The position numbers and the translations under genes were made by a program. From Clostridium frigoris (GTDB lineage: Bacteria; Bacillota; Clostridia; Clostridiales; Clostridiaceae): a stretch of 47,154 nucleotides of DNA. The stretch covers positions 1-47,154 of the forward strand of contig NZ_JAHLDV010000028.1 of NCBI RefSeq assembly GCF_018861865.1, read 5' to 3'. Shown one piece after another: positions 25,043-35,697 of this stretch; position 1 is the first letter of the stretch, and every line of letters begins with the position of its first letter. Below the pieces are notes generated by a model that saw nothing but the letters and a program-made list of their open reading frames with translations, was not told the DNA's origin and ran no database searches.

Positions 25043-27409
25043 TCATTTCCAAAAGTCATAAATTTCTTCATGTGCATTAATATTGTTGTTCATTATTTGA
25101 TAATTATTCCATTCTTTTGGAAATAGTCTTCTATACCTTTGCGAAAGAAATCTATCATCTATTAAAAGTACAATTCCTCTATCCTCTTCTGTTCTGATTA
25201 CCCTTCCTGCTGCTTGTAATACTTTATTCATACCTGGGTACATATAGGAGTATTCATAACCACAATTGCTTTTATTATTAAAGTATTCTTTAATAATTTC
25301 CCGTTCAAAACAAATCATAGGATGTCCCACCCCAATAACTATAACACCAATCAAGGCATCACCTTTCAAATCAATTCCCTCTGAGAATATACCCCCTAAA
25401 ACTCCAAACCCTAGGATATTATCTTTACCACCGCTATTAAACTTCTTAAGGAATGCTTCCCTAGCATCTTCAGTCATAGCATTAACTTGAAGACTAACTT
25501 TCACACTTGGGTATATCTTTGAGAAGCTATTAAACACGACCTCCATATATTTATATGAAGGAAAAAATACCATATAATTTCCCTTCTTGGCGCTTATAAC
25601 AGAATATATATATTCTACTATTTTAGGGTAACTATTTTCTCTTCTATTATATTTAGTAGAAATATCCTTAGTTATCATAACTTTAAGTTTATTTCTATCA
25701 AATGGGGAATTTAGCGTTAAATTATAATCCTTACTTTGCCCACCTAAAATTTCTTTAAAATATGATAGAGGCAGTAATGTTGCAGAGAAATATATCACAG
25801 ATCGTCCCCTTTTAGATGATTCTCTTAAAAGCTTAGATGGATCTAGGCAAAATATTTTTAATACTACATCATCCTCTACACTTTCCACGTAGGTTATATA
25901 TTTATCGTCGTATAATTCAGCTATTCTTATAAAACTGAGTGAAGTAAAATATAGCTCTAAAAAGTTATCATATATTTCAGATTTTTCATTTTTAGTGAGC
26001 CACACTTCTAATATTTTAGTAAGTCTTGTAAGAAGATTATATACATCTACAGGTTCTGCATCTTGTTTATAGTACCCATCTTCATTCGTCATTTTTTTCA
26101 TGTTTAACATAAAAGAATTTAACTTACTTAGAATTTTATACATTTGATTATTTTTGCCTTTTATATCTTTTTTTAATTGTAAAAGTAATTTTTTATGGAT
26201 TTTAGATGAAAACATTTCTCTTGCCCTGTCTACTAGGTTATGAGCTTCATCAACCAATATAGTATAATCCCCATTGTTATCAGTAAAGAATCTTTTTAAG
26301 TAGACCCTAGGGTCAAATACATAATTATAATCGCATATAACACAATCAGCCCATAATGTTAAATCTAATGAAAATTCAAAAGGACATACTTTATGTTTCT
26401 TCGAATACATCTCAATTATCTCTCTACTAAATGTATTTTCATTTTTCAGTATATCAAAAATAGCCTCATTTACCCTGTCAAAATGTCCTTTTGCAAATAA
26501 ACATTGTTCTGGATTGCATGCACTGCCCTTACTAAAACATATTTTATCCTTTGCAGTTATTGTAATGGTCTTAAACTCAAGGCCTTGCTCTTTCATTTTA
26601 TCAAATGCATCCTCTGCAACTTGCCCCGTTATAGTTTTGGCTGTTAAATAAAAAATCTTTGAAGTATGCCCTTCTCCCACGGCCTTAACGCTAGGAAATA
26701 ACGTAGATATCGTTTTTCCTATTCCAGTTGGAGCTTGCACGAACATTTTTTTGCCTTCTACTATTGTTTTGTATACAGAAACTGCAAGTTCTCTTTGTCC
26801 CTCCCTATAACTATCAAAAGGAAACTTTAAATCTCTTATAGTCGTGTCCCGCTTCTTATTCCATTCACTTGTGATATTTGCCCATACAAAATAGCTAGAA
26901 ATAATTTCATCAAAAAATTCTTTGAGTTTATTAATTGAAAAAGCTTTAATAAATCGCTTAATTTTTTCACTTTTTATTTCATAATAAGTTAATTGAACAT
27001 TAATGAGTGTAAGATTATTTTGAACGCCATATATATATGCATAACACTTAGCTTGAGCCCAATGAAGGCTATTATAGTCTTCTTTTATAAATTCTATATC
27101 CTTAGTAACTGTTTTAATTTCATCTATGGTGACTTTTCCATCTTTTATTAAAATACCATCGGCTCGTCCATCAATTACAATAGTAATATCATTGTGTATT
27201 GTTGTATGTTTTAAACTTACCTCCGATAAATACTCTTCGTTAAGCAAGATAGAATACTTTTCACTATTTTCATTTTGAATCTTTTGATGTGCTTTTGTAC
27301 CCTCTACAGCCCTGCTACTTCCCATAAACCTCATATCCAAATCTCCAGCTCTTAGTACAAACTCTACTGAGTTACGCACAGATATTTTTATATCTCTACT
27401 TTTATCCAC
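25043..27409 (-). CDS. XPD/DinG-type iron-sulfur DNA helicase with RecB-like nuclease domain
   Basis: 788 residues. The N-terminus (about 1-175) looks like a RecB/Cas4-type PD-(D/E)XK nuclease fold: GTKAHQKIQ near residue 38, VIDGRADGILIKDGK then TIDEIKT, giving the D...E-x-K triad. The helicase follows with FPFDSYREGQREL, Walker A APTGIGKT, four cysteines of the 4Fe-4S site (CFSKGSAC, then C in PEQC, then C in VCPFEF), Walker B LVDEAHNLVDRARE and motif VI QAAGRVIRTEEDRG. Superfamily 2 helicases of this kind move 5' to 3'. The start is GTG. It lies 22 bp after the Uup-like gene, so it is probably co-transcribed. It likely functions in DNA repair, but the substrate is unknown. Confidence 0.9.
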   Translation of the reverse strand: MDKSRDIKISVRNSVEFVLRAGDLDMRFMGSSRAVEGTKAHQKIQNENSEKYSILLNEEYLSEVSLKHTTIHNDITIVIDGRADGILIKDGKVTIDEIKTVTKDIEFIKEDYNSLHWAQAKCYAYIYGVQNNLTLINVQLTYYEIKSEKIKRFIKAFSINKLKEFFDEIISSYFVWANITSEWNKKRDTTIRDLKFPFDSYREGQRELAVSVYKTIVEGKKMFVQAPTGIGKTISTLFPSVKAVGEGHTSKIFYLTAKTITGQVAEDAFDKMKEQGLEFKTITITAKDKICFSKGSACNPEQCLFAKGHFDRVNEAIFDILKNENTFSREIIEMYSKKHKVCPFEFSLDLTLWADCVICDYNYVFDPRVYLKRFFTDNNGDYTILVDEAHNLVDRAREMFSSKIHKKLLLQLKKDIKGKNNQMYKILSKLNSFMLNMKKMTNEDGYYKQDAEPVDVYNLLTRLTKILEVWLTKNEKSEIYDNFLELYFTSLSFIRIAELYDDKYITYVESVEDDVVLKIFCLDPSKLLRESSKRGRSVIYFSATLLPLSYFKEILGGQSKDYNLTLNSPFDRNKLKVMITKDISTKYNRRENSYPKIVEYIYSVISAKKGNYMVFFPSYKYMEVVFNSFSKIYPSVKVSLQVNAMTEDAREAFLKKFNSGGKDNILGFGVLGGIFSEGIDLKGDALIGVIVIGVGHPMICFEREIIKEYFNNKSNCGYEYSYMYPGMNKVLQAAGRVIRTEEDRGIVLLIDDRFLSQRYRRLFPKEWNNYQIMNNNINAHEEIYDFWK

Positions 27410-27431
27410 AGGTTATACCTTCTTTATTATT

Positions 27432-29378
27432 TTAACTGTTTTTCTGTGCTTCTATTTTTTCTACTAACTCATTTAAATATGTCCAACGCTTCATTAAATA
27501 TTCAGTCTCTACTTTAATAGTTTTTTGTAGCTGGACTAGTTTCTCTAAATATTCAAAGTCACTACTACCATCATTAATTTTTTTATTAACATCTACAAGT
27601 TCTTTTTCCTTCTGCTCGATTGCACCATCTATTTCATCAAATTCTTTTTTTTCCTTAAATGTGAACTTCAAAACTTTATCACTTTTAATGTCTTGCGCCT
27701 CATCCATTGCAACTTCTTTATTATCAAGCTCTTTTTTTTCTTCTTTATTGACTTCATTATTATCTTCAATTACTTGTGGATTTTTTTCTATGTATTCTTG
27801 ATAATCGGTATAATTTCCAACAAATTGTACTATTTTTCCATTGCCCTCAAAACTGAATATTTTGTCAGATACCCTATCTAAAAAGTATCTATCATGTGAT
27901 ACAGTTATAACAACACCATTAAATCCATCTAAATAATCTTCGAGTACCGCTAGTGTCTGAATATCAAAGTCATTAGTTGGCTCGTCTAAAAATAATACAT
28001 TTGGAGCTTCCATAAGTATTCTTAATAAATACAATCTTCGTTTTTCTCCACCAGATAAACTAGAGATAAAAGAATGTTTCGTATTTTTATCAAATAAAAA
28101 TCTTTCAAGCATTTGTGATGCTGTAATCTTTTCTCCACTACCTGTGGATATATATTCTGCACCCTCTCTTATGTATTCAATTGCACGAAGATTTTCATTC
28201 ATCTCACCATTTTCTTGATGAAAAAAGCCAATTTTCACTGTTTCGCCCCATTCAATTTCTCCTGCATCTTGCTTTAATACTCCGCTTAAGATATTCATTA
28301 GAGTCGATTTTCCCATTCCATTAGGACCTATAATACCTACTTTATCACGTCTTGTAAATGTATGACTAAAATCTTCAATTAATTTTTTATCATCAAATGC
28401 TTTATATATATGTTCTACATTCAAGATCTTTTTACCAAGTCTTGTAGATGCCGAGGATAATTCTAAGTTATCACTTGAAGTATCTACTTTTCCAGCCTTA
28501 AGTTCATCAAAACGATCAATTCTAGCCTTCTGCTTTGTGCTTCTAGCTTTTGCTCCACGTCTTATCCACGCTAGTTCCTTTTTAAATAAGCTCTCTCTTT
28601 TTCTTTCTAGTGTATCTACTAAAGCCATTCTCTCAACTTTCTTTTCCAAATATACAGAATAATTACCATCGTAACTATATAAATTACCCTTGTCCAGTTC
28701 AATAATTTTATTTGTTATTCTATCTAAAAAATATCTATCATGGGTAATCATAAGTAGAGCGCCTTTTCTTTTGTTTAAAAACTTCTCTAACCAATCAATT
28801 ATTTTATTGTCCATATGGTTTGTAGGCTCATCCAATATTAAAAGATCTGATGGAGTAATTAGTGCACTACATAGTGCCACTCGCTTTCTTTGTCCACCTG
28901 AAAGTTCACCTATACGCTGCTTAAAATCAGTTATTCCAAGCTTTGTTAATATGATTTTAGCATCATCTTGTACTTGCCACCCATTACATGCATCCATTTT
29001 ATCATTTAGCCTCATTAAGGCATTTAAAGTAGATTCACTTTCTGGATTTTCTTGTAATTTCTCTAAAACAACCTCATATTCTCTTATAACTTTCATAACG
29101 TCAGTATCACTCTTAAATATCTGCTCAAGTACTGTAGCTTCTGAGTCAAACTCAGGATTTTGAGATAAGTACTCTATGTTTACTTTGTTCCCCTTTATAA
29201 TTCTACCCTCGTCAGGAACTTCAAAACCAGCTATTATTTTTAAAAAAGTTGATTTTCCAGTACCATTAACACCTATTAAACCAATTTTATCTCCATCACT
29301 TATACCTAGCGACACTTTATCGATGAGTATTCTCTCACTATAACTTTTACTCACTTCTTCTATTGTTAACAAATTCAT
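27432..29378 (-). CDS. ABC-F family ATPase (Uup/YdiF-like)
   Basis: 648 residues from ATG 29378, with AAGGATGG upstream; the longer frame adds 11 residues without support. Two complete ABC domains: Walker A GVNGTGKST and GPNGMGKST, signatures LSGGQRKR and LSGGEKRR, Walker B LILDEPTNHMD and LFLDEPTNDFD. A linker of charged helix (about 225-300, ERKRESLFKKELAWIRRGA) separates them. The C-terminal 100 residues are an acidic spacer and a coiled coil (EIDGAIEQKEKELVDVNKKI), the DNA- or RNA-binding C-domain seen in Uup. It is a cytosolic protein acting on ribosomes or branched DNA. It is followed by the helicase gene and preceded by zapA on the same strand. Confidence 0.92.
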   Translation of the reverse strand: MNLLTIEEVSKSYSERILIDKVSLGISDGDKIGLIGVNGTGKSTFLKIIAGFEVPDEGRIIKGNKVNIEYLSQNPEFDSEATVLEQIFKSDTDVMKVIREYEVVLEKLQENPESESTLNALMRLNDKMDACNGWQVQDDAKIILTKLGITDFKQRIGELSGGQRKRVALCSALITPSDLLILDEPTNHMDNKIIDWLEKFLNKRKGALLMITHDRYFLDRITNKIIELDKGNLYSYDGNYSVYLEKKVERMALVDTLERKRESLFKKELAWIRRGAKARSTKQKARIDRFDELKAGKVDTSSDNLELSSASTRLGKKILNVEHIYKAFDDKKLIEDFSHTFTRRDKVGIIGPNGMGKSTLMNILSGVLKQDAGEIEWGETVKIGFFHQENGEMNENLRAIEYIREGAEYISTGSGEKITASQMLERFLFDKNTKHSFISSLSGGEKRRLYLLRILMEAPNVLFLDEPTNDFDIQTLAVLEDYLDGFNGVVITVSHDRYFLDRVSDKIFSFEGNGKIVQFVGNYTDYQEYIEKNPQVIEDNNEVNKEEKKELDNKEVAMDEAQDIKSDKVLKFTFKEKKEFDEIDGAIEQKEKELVDVNKKINDGSSDFEYLEKLVQLQKTIKVETEYLMKRWTYLNELVEKIEAQKNS

Positions 29379-29520
29379 ATATGTACCATCCTTTTCATGG
29401 CATAACACCATGCTTTAATTATAACCAAATAAATAGCTAAGGTATAGTGGAAATTTTTTAAAAAAGTATCCCTCTATCCAAAGATATATATTATTTATGT
29501 ATTTTAATTCCTTTATCAAT

Positions 29521-29541
29521 AAAAAAATCGCCTTTCGGCGA
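29521..29541 (-). terminator. Terminator of zapA
   Basis: TCGCC-GAAA-GGCGA followed by seven Ts on the minus strand, 28 bp after the zapA stop codon. Confidence 0.85.
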
Positions 29542-29568
29542 CACATTAAACATAATCTTAAATAAAAT

Positions 29569-30168
29569 TTATTTTTTACGTGTAGTTAAAAGAGGATTGT
29601 TTATTTTCTTTTGTTTTGCCAAACTAATCTGATATTCTATCATCTTGTTTTGAGAATCAATTATTTTATACTTATAAGATTGAAGCTTAAATTTCATTGC
29701 TTTATTTTCTGTTTTAATATCTTTGTTTTCTTCACTAGAAGTTTTATTAGTCTCTTTCATAACTTCCAATTGCTGTTGCATATCTATATTTTCCTGCTCT
29801 AAGGTTTTTACATATTCCGTTTTCTCTATATTTTTACATTTATTAAGCAACTCTTGATTATAATCTTCCATATGGCTTAACTGTTTTTTTAAATCTTCTA
29901 ACTGACCTGTCAATTCCTCATCATGCTTATTTAATGCTTCACCTTTAGCTGAAAGTTCTTTGCAAAGTAATTTACTTTTAAACATATCATCACCTAAATT
30001 TAAAGCTGTTAAAATTGCCGCAGAAGATGTACTAAGTTTCTCATTATTATCCATTATATTCTTTATTTTTTTGTCACAATAACTAGCTACCATATGCAAA
30101 TATTCTTCTCTTTCGTCACCTTTTAAATTATATTCAATGCCATTTATTTTTATTGTTACAACGTTCAT
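29569..30168 (-). CDS. zapA: Cell division protein ZapA with long coiled coil
   Basis: 199 residues. Residues 1-80 are the ZapA domain (VVTIKINGIEYNLKGDEREEYLHMVASYCDKKI, then ILTALNLGDDMFK), which binds and bundles FtsZ. Residues 80-185 are a continuous coiled coil rich in E, K, Q and N. Typical ZapA proteins are about 85-110 residues, so the coiled tail is twice the usual length; clostridial homologues commonly have it. The gene lies 190 bp downstream of pheT, a placement conserved in Firmicutes. ATG 30168 has AGAGGGTG upstream. Confidence 0.9.
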   Translation of the reverse strand: MNVVTIKINGIEYNLKGDEREEYLHMVASYCDKKIKNIMDNNEKLSTSSAAILTALNLGDDMFKSKLLCKELSAKGEALNKHDEELTGQLEDLKKQLSHMEDYNQELLNKCKNIEKTEYVKTLEQENIDMQQQLEVMKETNKTSSEENKDIKTENKAMKFKLQSYKYKIIDSQNKMIEYQISLAKQKKINNPLLTTRKK

Positions 30169-30318
30169 CTAAAACACCCTCTTAGACAGATTAGTTAATC
30201 TTATTGTAACACAATATAACTTTTAATAAAACCAATTTCTTGAAATTAATCATATAATTTATACAAATCAAACAATTAATAACTTGGTATGCTTAATCAG
30301 AAAAATACATTACATAAT

Positions 30319-30347
30319 TAGAACTCCCTTACTTTAAGGGAGTTCTA
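30319..30347 (-). terminator. Terminator of pheT
   Basis: TAGAACTCCCTTA and TAAGGGAGTTCTA form a perfect stem 12 bp after the pheT stop codon. Confidence 0.75.
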
Positions 30348-30358
30348 ATTTGTTACTA

Positions 30359-32737
30359 TTATCTAAGCTCTGCACCGACTTTATTTTCTAAAGATCTTAG
30401 TATTTTCTCATGTACTTTGTTTACTTCATCATCAGTTAATGTCTTATCTGGCCTTCTGTAAACTATAGCATAGGCTATACTTTTCTTACCATCTGCTATT
30501 TGCTTACCTTTATATACATCAAATAATTTAACACTTTCTAAAATATTGCCACCTTGCTTTACAATTACATCCTCAATATCTTGAACTAAAACTTCATCGT
30601 CAACTAAAAGAGCAATATCTCTTGTAACAGCTGGAAATTTTGGAAGTGATTTATACTTATTGTTTAAATCTGTATGTTTGTATAATATATCCAAGTTTAA
30701 TTCTGCGATGTAACATCTTGGTAACACATCATAGTTCTCTGAAACACTGGGATGAATTTCTCCAACTACGCCTACAAATTCTCTCTTCACATATAAATTT
30801 GATGTTTTTCCTGGGTGATAAGTTGGATTTTCACTTTCTCTTTTAAACGCTGCATTTTTTATTCCTAAATTATCCAATACATTTTCAACGTTACCTTTCA
30901 AATCCAAATAATCAACATTTCCATACATCCCTATCGTTAATATGTTTCTTTCCTCAGGAAGCTTTTCTAAATCGTCGCTGGGTATATAAACCTTACCTAT
31001 TTCAAATAATCTTACTTCTTCATTATTTCTTGAATAATTTCTTGATAAGCAATCCATCATAGATGCTATAGTTGTAGTTCTCATTATACTATAATCTTCA
31101 CCTAGTGGATTTTTTATAGTAACTGCCTTTCTTAATTCACTATCGACTGGAGCTAAAAGTTTATTAAATATTTTAGGACTTACGAAAGAATAACTTATTG
31201 ATTGATTAAGTGAACTTGCAGTTAAAGAAAGAACTACTCTATCTTCTAACTTTTGCTTTTCGCTCTTCCCACTTCTTGAAGTTTCACAATTAGGCAAAGT
31301 AGATGGTATATTATCGTAACCATACATCCTAGCTATTTCTTCTGCAATGTCTTCTCTGATGTTAATATCAGACCTATGTGTTGGCGACTGTATAATTAAA
31401 AAATTACCTATTATTTCAGTAGTAAGTTCTAATCTATCTAGATATGATTTCATATCATACTTAGATATATTTGTTCCGAGGAAAGTGTTAATCCAATTTA
31501 TATCTACTTCTAAAGTATGAGATTTAACTATTTTGGGATATACATCTACGCATCCCTGCATTATTTCACCTGCACCTAATTCCTCTACTAAATGACAAGC
31601 TCTATTAATTGCCATTTCAGCCATATTAGGATCCAAATCTTTTTCAAACTTTGAAGATGCATCAGTTCTTAAAGATAATTTTTTAGATGCAAGTCTTATA
31701 TTAACCCCATCAAAGTTTGCACCCTCAAATATTACACTTGTGGTGTCTTCTTTAATTTCCGAATTAAGACCTCCCATTATACCAGCAAGTCCTATAGTTC
31801 TATCTCCATCTTTTATACTTAATATACTATCGTCTAAATCTCTTTCTACTTCATCTAGTGTAGTAAATTTTTCTCCCTCTTTAGCTCTTTCAATAACTAT
31901 GTTATTCGTAGTAATTTGCCTAGCATCAAATGCATGCATCGGCTGACCAAGCTCAACCATAACAAAATTTGTAATATCTACTATATTATTAATAGGTCTA
32001 ATTTCAGCCTCTATAAGTCTTTCTTGCATCCACTGTGGTGATGGCTCAATTTTTACATTATTTATACCTTTTAACATGTACCTTTTGCATAGTTCATCCT
32101 TAATATCTACCTTGTAGATACCCTCTACATTCTCCTCGGCAGTTGCTTTGTAGTCAAGAGCTGGTTTTCTATATTCTGTGCCTAAAGTTGCAGCCGTCTC
32201 TCTAGCTATCCCTAAAATACTAAGACAATCTGCTCTATTAGAAGTTATCTCAAAATCTATTAGGACGCTTTGAAGATTTAATACTTCTTTTATATCTTTA
32301 CCAAGTGGTGTGTCCTTTGCTAGTATCATTAGCCCCTCAACTGGTTCATCCACAGCTATTCCCAGTTCTTCCTCAGAGCAGAACATACCGTTGGATAATA
32401 TACCACGAAGTTTGCCTTTCTTTATTTTAAGTCCTCCATGTAGCGTTGATTGATGAAGTGCCACTGGTACTATATCATTTTCTTTCATATTAGTAGCTGC
32501 TGTAACAATTTGTGTTGGTGCGCTAAGTCCTATATCAACCTGACACACAACTAATTTATCAGCATCTGGATGCCTCACAATTTCTATTATTTTTCCTGTA
32601 ACAACATTTTGAATTTCAGCACCTGATATAATAACTTCTTCAACTTTTGAACCAGACAAAGTTAATTTGTCACCGAGTTCCTGTGGTGAAATATTTATGT
32701 CGACGTAATCTTTAAGCCATTTAACTGGAACTTTCAT
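30359..32737 (-). CDS. pheT: Phenylalanine--tRNA ligase beta subunit
   Basis: 792 residues from ATG 32737, with AGGAGG eight bases upstream. The N-terminal [12 protein letters not shown] is the conserved start, then the B2 tRNA-binding OB domain (about 40-150), the B3/B4 editing domain, B5 (SFLGT-like [13 protein letters not shown] region) and the C-terminal B8 anticodon-binding fold ([14 protein letters not shown]). It forms the alpha2-beta2 enzyme with PheS, and hydrolyses misacylated Tyr-tRNA(Phe). pheS lies 110 bp upstream and both are under the T-box leader. Confidence 0.97.
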   Translation of the reverse strand: MKVPVKWLKDYVDINISPQELGDKLTLSGSKVEEVIISGAEIQNVVTGKIIEIVRHPDADKLVVCQVDIGLSAPTQIVTAATNMKENDIVPVALHQSTLHGGLKIKKGKLRGILSNGMFCSEEELGIAVDEPVEGLMILAKDTPLGKDIKEVLNLQSVLIDFEITSNRADCLSILGIARETAATLGTEYRKPALDYKATAEENVEGIYKVDIKDELCKRYMLKGINNVKIEPSPQWMQERLIEAEIRPINNIVDITNFVMVELGQPMHAFDARQITTNNIVIERAKEGEKFTTLDEVERDLDDSILSIKDGDRTIGLAGIMGGLNSEIKEDTTSVIFEGANFDGVNIRLASKKLSLRTDASSKFEKDLDPNMAEMAINRACHLVEELGAGEIMQGCVDVYPKIVKSHTLEVDINWINTFLGTNISKYDMKSYLDRLELTTEIIGNFLIIQSPTHRSDINIREDIAEEIARMYGYDNIPSTLPNCETSRSGKSEKQKLEDRVVLSLTASSLNQSISYSFVSPKIFNKLLAPVDSELRKAVTIKNPLGEDYSIMRTTTIASMMDCLSRNYSRNNEEVRLFEIGKVYIPSDDLEKLPEERNILTIGMYGNVDYLDLKGNVENVLDNLGIKNAAFKRESENPTYHPGKTSNLYVKREFVGVVGEIHPSVSENYDVLPRCYIAELNLDILYKHTDLNNKYKSLPKFPAVTRDIALLVDDEVLVQDIEDVIVKQGGNILESVKLFDVYKGKQIADGKKSIAYAIVYRRPDKTLTDDEVNKVHEKILRSLENKVGAELR

Positions 32738-32847
32738 AATATATCCTCCTAGCATCTGTGTTAGTACAAAACAAGTATTAATCATTTTGCCTCTTGCATC
32801 TATATGCGTACTAAATAATTATCAATTTATATTTTAGAATTATTTAT

Positions 32848-33867
32848 TTAGAATTGTTTTAGAAACTTCATATCACTTTCATATAGTGCGCGAATATCAT
32901 CTATTCCGTAGTTAAGCATTGTAATTCTATCAAGGCCAAATCCGAAAGCAAACCCGCTATAGACTTCTGGGTCAATTCCACAATTTCTTAAAACATCTGG
33001 ATGAACCATTCCGCAACCTAAAAGCTCTATCCAACCGCTGCCACTACAAACCTTGCATCCTTTACCCTTGCACACAAAACAAGTAGCATCCATCTCAGCT
33101 GAAGGCTCTGTAAATGGAAAGTGATGTGGTCTAAACTTTGTTTTCATCTTATCTCCAAACATCTTTTGTGTAAATAATTCAAGCGTTCCCTTTAAATCAG
33201 CAAATGTAATTCCCTTATCTACTACTAATCCTTCGATTTGGTAAAAAATTGGTGAATGAGTAGCATCTGCTGCATCTGACCTATAAACTTTACCTGGTGA
33301 AATCATTTTTATAGGTGGCTTCTGCAGTTCCATAGTTCTTATTTGTACTGGTGATGTTTGAGTTCTTAAGACCACACTATCATTTATGTAAAAAGTATCT
33401 TGTTCTCCTCTTGCAGGATGGTTTTTAGGTATATTTAATGCCTCAAAATTATAATAATCTGTTTCTACCTCAGGTCCCTCTTCTATTACAAATCCCATAG
33501 ATAGAAATATATCATTAATTTTTTCAAGAGTTAACTCAAGTGGATGTCTTTTACCTATTGTTTGTTTTTTCCCTGGCATAGATATATCTATAACTTCACT
33601 CTTTAGCTTTAATTCATTCTCGTTTCTTTTTAGCTTATCTGATGCTTTTGTTATAAGTGTTTCAATGTCCTCGCGTACTTGATTTGCAAGTTTTCCAATG
33701 ACTGGTCTTTCCTCATTAGACAGCTGACCCATACCCCTTAATATTTGCGTAAGTTCACCTTTTTTCCCTAAATACTTAACTCTAACATTTTCTAATTCCG
33801 TTTTAATATCTGCTCCTTTTAATTCTTCTAAAACTGCAGCTTTTATCATTTTTAACTTTTCTTTCAT
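32848..33867 (-). CDS. pheS: Phenylalanine--tRNA ligase alpha subunit
   Basis: 339 residues from ATG 33867, with AAGGGAG upstream. The frame can be extended to 33969 but that part is T-box RNA. The N-terminal coiled coil (about 1-90) binds tRNA. The class II catalytic core shows motif 1 ([34 protein letters not shown]), motif 2 ([28 protein letters not shown]), and motif 3 ([14 protein letters not shown]). It charges tRNA-Phe with pheT. Confidence 0.97.
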   Translation of the reverse strand: MKEKLKMIKAAVLEELKGADIKTELENVRVKYLGKKGELTQILRGMGQLSNEERPVIGKLANQVREDIETLITKASDKLKRNENELKLKSEVIDISMPGKKQTIGKRHPLELTLEKINDIFLSMGFVIEEGPEVETDYYNFEALNIPKNHPARGEQDTFYINDSVVLRTQTSPVQIRTMELQKPPIKMISPGKVYRSDAADATHSPIFYQIEGLVVDKGITFADLKGTLELFTQKMFGDKMKTKFRPHHFPFTEPSAEMDATCFVCKGKGCKVCSGSGWIELLGCGMVHPDVLRNCGIDPEVYSGFAFGFGLDRITMLNYGIDDIRALYESDMKFLKQF

Positions 33868-33923
33868 AATGAAAACTCCCTTCATATTTATGTAATATAT
33901 GTATTTTATATTTTTTATAAAAC

Positions 33924-34165
33924 AAAAAAAACCATCCCCAATAAAGGGACGGAATATCCGCGTTACCACCCTAATTGACTAATAAATAGTCCTCTTAGAT
34001 AAATTTATCGGTTCTACCCGCTAGCAGTTACTTTATTTCACTGTTAGAACTCCAGAGTGAACTTCAATATAAAAATTTATTTAGAAGCTCTCAATCTAAG
34101 GCTTCTTATCCCTTTAATTATTTTTATATTTACTGTCTCTATCACAGTTTATTATTATTGATTAA
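33924..34165 (-). promoter_or_regulatory. T-box riboswitch leader of pheST (Phe specifier TTC)
   Basis: Minus-strand leader upstream of pheS. The T-box AGGGTGGTAACGCGG (33958-33972) contains TGGT, complementary to the ACCA end expected for tRNA-Phe. A stem-I region of about 100 bases carries GAAG-TTC-A, with the Phe codon TTC at 34059-34061. The terminator stem CCGTCCC-loop-GGGGATGG (33932-33953) is followed by eight Ts. Uncharged tRNA-Phe should stabilise the antiterminator and raise pheST expression. Confidence 0.93.
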
Positions 34166-34228
34166 TTTATGAAAGTATACAAAACATTATAACCATAACT
34201 GCATGAAATTTCAACTATGAATTGTAAT

Positions 34229-35014
34229 CTATATAATATTTTTTTGTCTTACAACCTCATACATCATAATTGATGCCGCTACTGCAGCATTAAGTGACTC
34301 TGCACCACCAGGCATAGGAATCTTAATTTTCACATCACATATTTCATAAACTTCATCGCTAATTCCATTACCTTCATTTCCAACTGCTATAATTATCTTT
34401 TCTTTTAGGTCTACATCATAAAAATTTTTATCAGTATCCAGGGAACTAGTTACTAATTTAAATTCGCTTCTTTTAAGTTTTTTAACGAGTGATAAATCAT
34501 TATCATAAATAATAGGTATTTTAAAAATGGAACCCATTGTTGCTCTTAACGTTTTCTCATTATAAATATCTACAGTTCCCTTTGTAAGTATAACTCCCAG
34601 GGCCCCTGCTGCATGAGCTGTTCTAATTATAGTTCCCATATTACCCGGATCTTGAATCCTATCTGCTAACATATAAAATCCATTATCATATTTGATTTCT
34701 ACAGGTTTATTTCTAACTGCTGCAATAATACCTTGAGGATTATCTGTATCACATATATTTTTAAACAAACTATCACTGACACCATAAACTTTAGTATTTA
34801 CCTGTAGCTTATTTTTCATGCTAGAGTTTTCAAATTTAGCTTCTCCTCTAGAACTTATAAATATATGAACCACTTCAAACCCTGAGTCCAAAGCTTCTTC
34901 TACAAATCTAAAACCTTCAACTAAAAACATGTTGCTACTTACTCTATATCTTTTTTCCTTTAATTTTTTAATATCTTTAATCAATAAATTATCCTTACTC
35001 TGAATATATTCCAA
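34229..35014 (-). CDS. SpoU/TrmH-family rRNA 2'-O-methyltransferase
   Basis: 261 residues. An N-terminal L30e-like substrate domain (about 1-85) precedes the knotted SPOUT domain: DRIQDPGNMGTIIRTAHAAGA (motif 1), VGNEGNGISDEV (motif 2) and PMPGGAESLNAAVAASIMMYE (motif 3), which forms the S-adenosylmethionine site. The start codon is TTG at 35014 with AAGGGG eight bases upstream. It probably methylates 23S rRNA (TsnR/RlmB relatives). It lies 12 bp after ktrA on the same strand, and pheS follows 360 bp downstream, as in many clostridia. Confidence 0.9.
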   Translation of the reverse strand: MEYIQSKDNLLIKDIKKLKEKRYRVSSNMFLVEGFRFVEEALDSGFEVVHIFISSRGEAKFENSSMKNKLQVNTKVYGVSDSLFKNICDTDNPQGIIAAVRNKPVEIKYDNGFYMLADRIQDPGNMGTIIRTAHAAGALGVILTKGTVDIYNEKTLRATMGSIFKIPIIYDNDLSLVKKLKRSEFKLVTSSLDTDKNFYDVDLKEKIIIAVGNEGNGISDEVYEICDVKIKIPMPGGAESLNAAVAASIMMYEVVRQKNII

Positions 35015-35026
35015 ACGAAGTACCCC

Positions 35027-35686
35027 TTATTTAACTAAATTTTCTAACGTATTTAACTCTTGAATGCTACCTATCGCAACAATAATATCACCCGGTTCAA
35101 TAATATTATCAGCTGATGGAGAAATATCAATGTCATTGTTTCTTTTTATAGCCATTACACTTATTCCATATTTAGCTCTTATGTTTAATTCTCTAAGTGT
35201 CTTCCCATTCCATTCTACCGGACTAACAACTTCAGCTATACTATAATCAGGAGATAATTCTATATAATCTAATATGTTGGACGAAACTAAATTATGAGCG
35301 ACACGTTCACCCATATCTCTTTCTGGAAAAACAACTCTGTCTGCACCTATTTTATATAATACTTTAGCATGTAATGCATTTGTCGCTTTTGTAATTACAT
35401 ATTTTACTCCCAATTCCTTAACTAATACTGTTGCCAAAATACTAGATTGAATATTATCACCTATACCTATAACTGCACAATCAAAATTACGAATGCCAAG
35501 AGCTCTCAAACTATTTTCATCATTTGCATCAACTTGAACTGAATGAGTAACCGAATCTGAAATATTTTGAACTACTTCCTCATCATAATCAACCGCTAAA
35601 ACATCATTTCCCAAAGCATATAACGTTTCAGCAACTGATGTTCCAAATCTTCCAAGTCCTATAACAACAAACTGTTTTTTATGCAT
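35027..35686 (-). CDS. ktrA: Potassium channel regulator KtrA/TrkA-type (RCK)
   Basis: 219 residues from ATG 35686, with GGGGTGGAAG just upstream. Residues 1-125 are a Rossmann TrkA-N/RCK domain with GLGRFG at about 9-14 and acidic D31-Y-D. Residues 135-219 are a TrkA-C domain (SIAEVVSPVEWNGKTLRELNIRAKYGISVMAI), where c-di-AMP binds in characterised relatives. It gates the KtrB transporter through ring assembly. It follows ktrB by 11 bp in one operon. Confidence 0.93.
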   Translation of the reverse strand: MHKKQFVVIGLGRFGTSVAETLYALGNDVLAVDYDEEVVQNISDSVTHSVQVDANDENSLRALGIRNFDCAVIGIGDNIQSSILATVLVKELGVKYVITKATNALHAKVLYKIGADRVVFPERDMGERVAHNLVSSNILDYIELSPDYSIAEVVSPVEWNGKTLRELNIRAKYGISVMAIKRNNDIDISPSADNIIEPGDIIVAIGSIQELNTLENLVK

Positions 35687-35697
35687 TACTTCCACCC

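Noticed and set aside
33868-33969. N-terminal extension of pheS
   Set aside because: The extra frame is the terminator and T-box of the leader RNA. ATG 33867 has a proper ribosome binding site.
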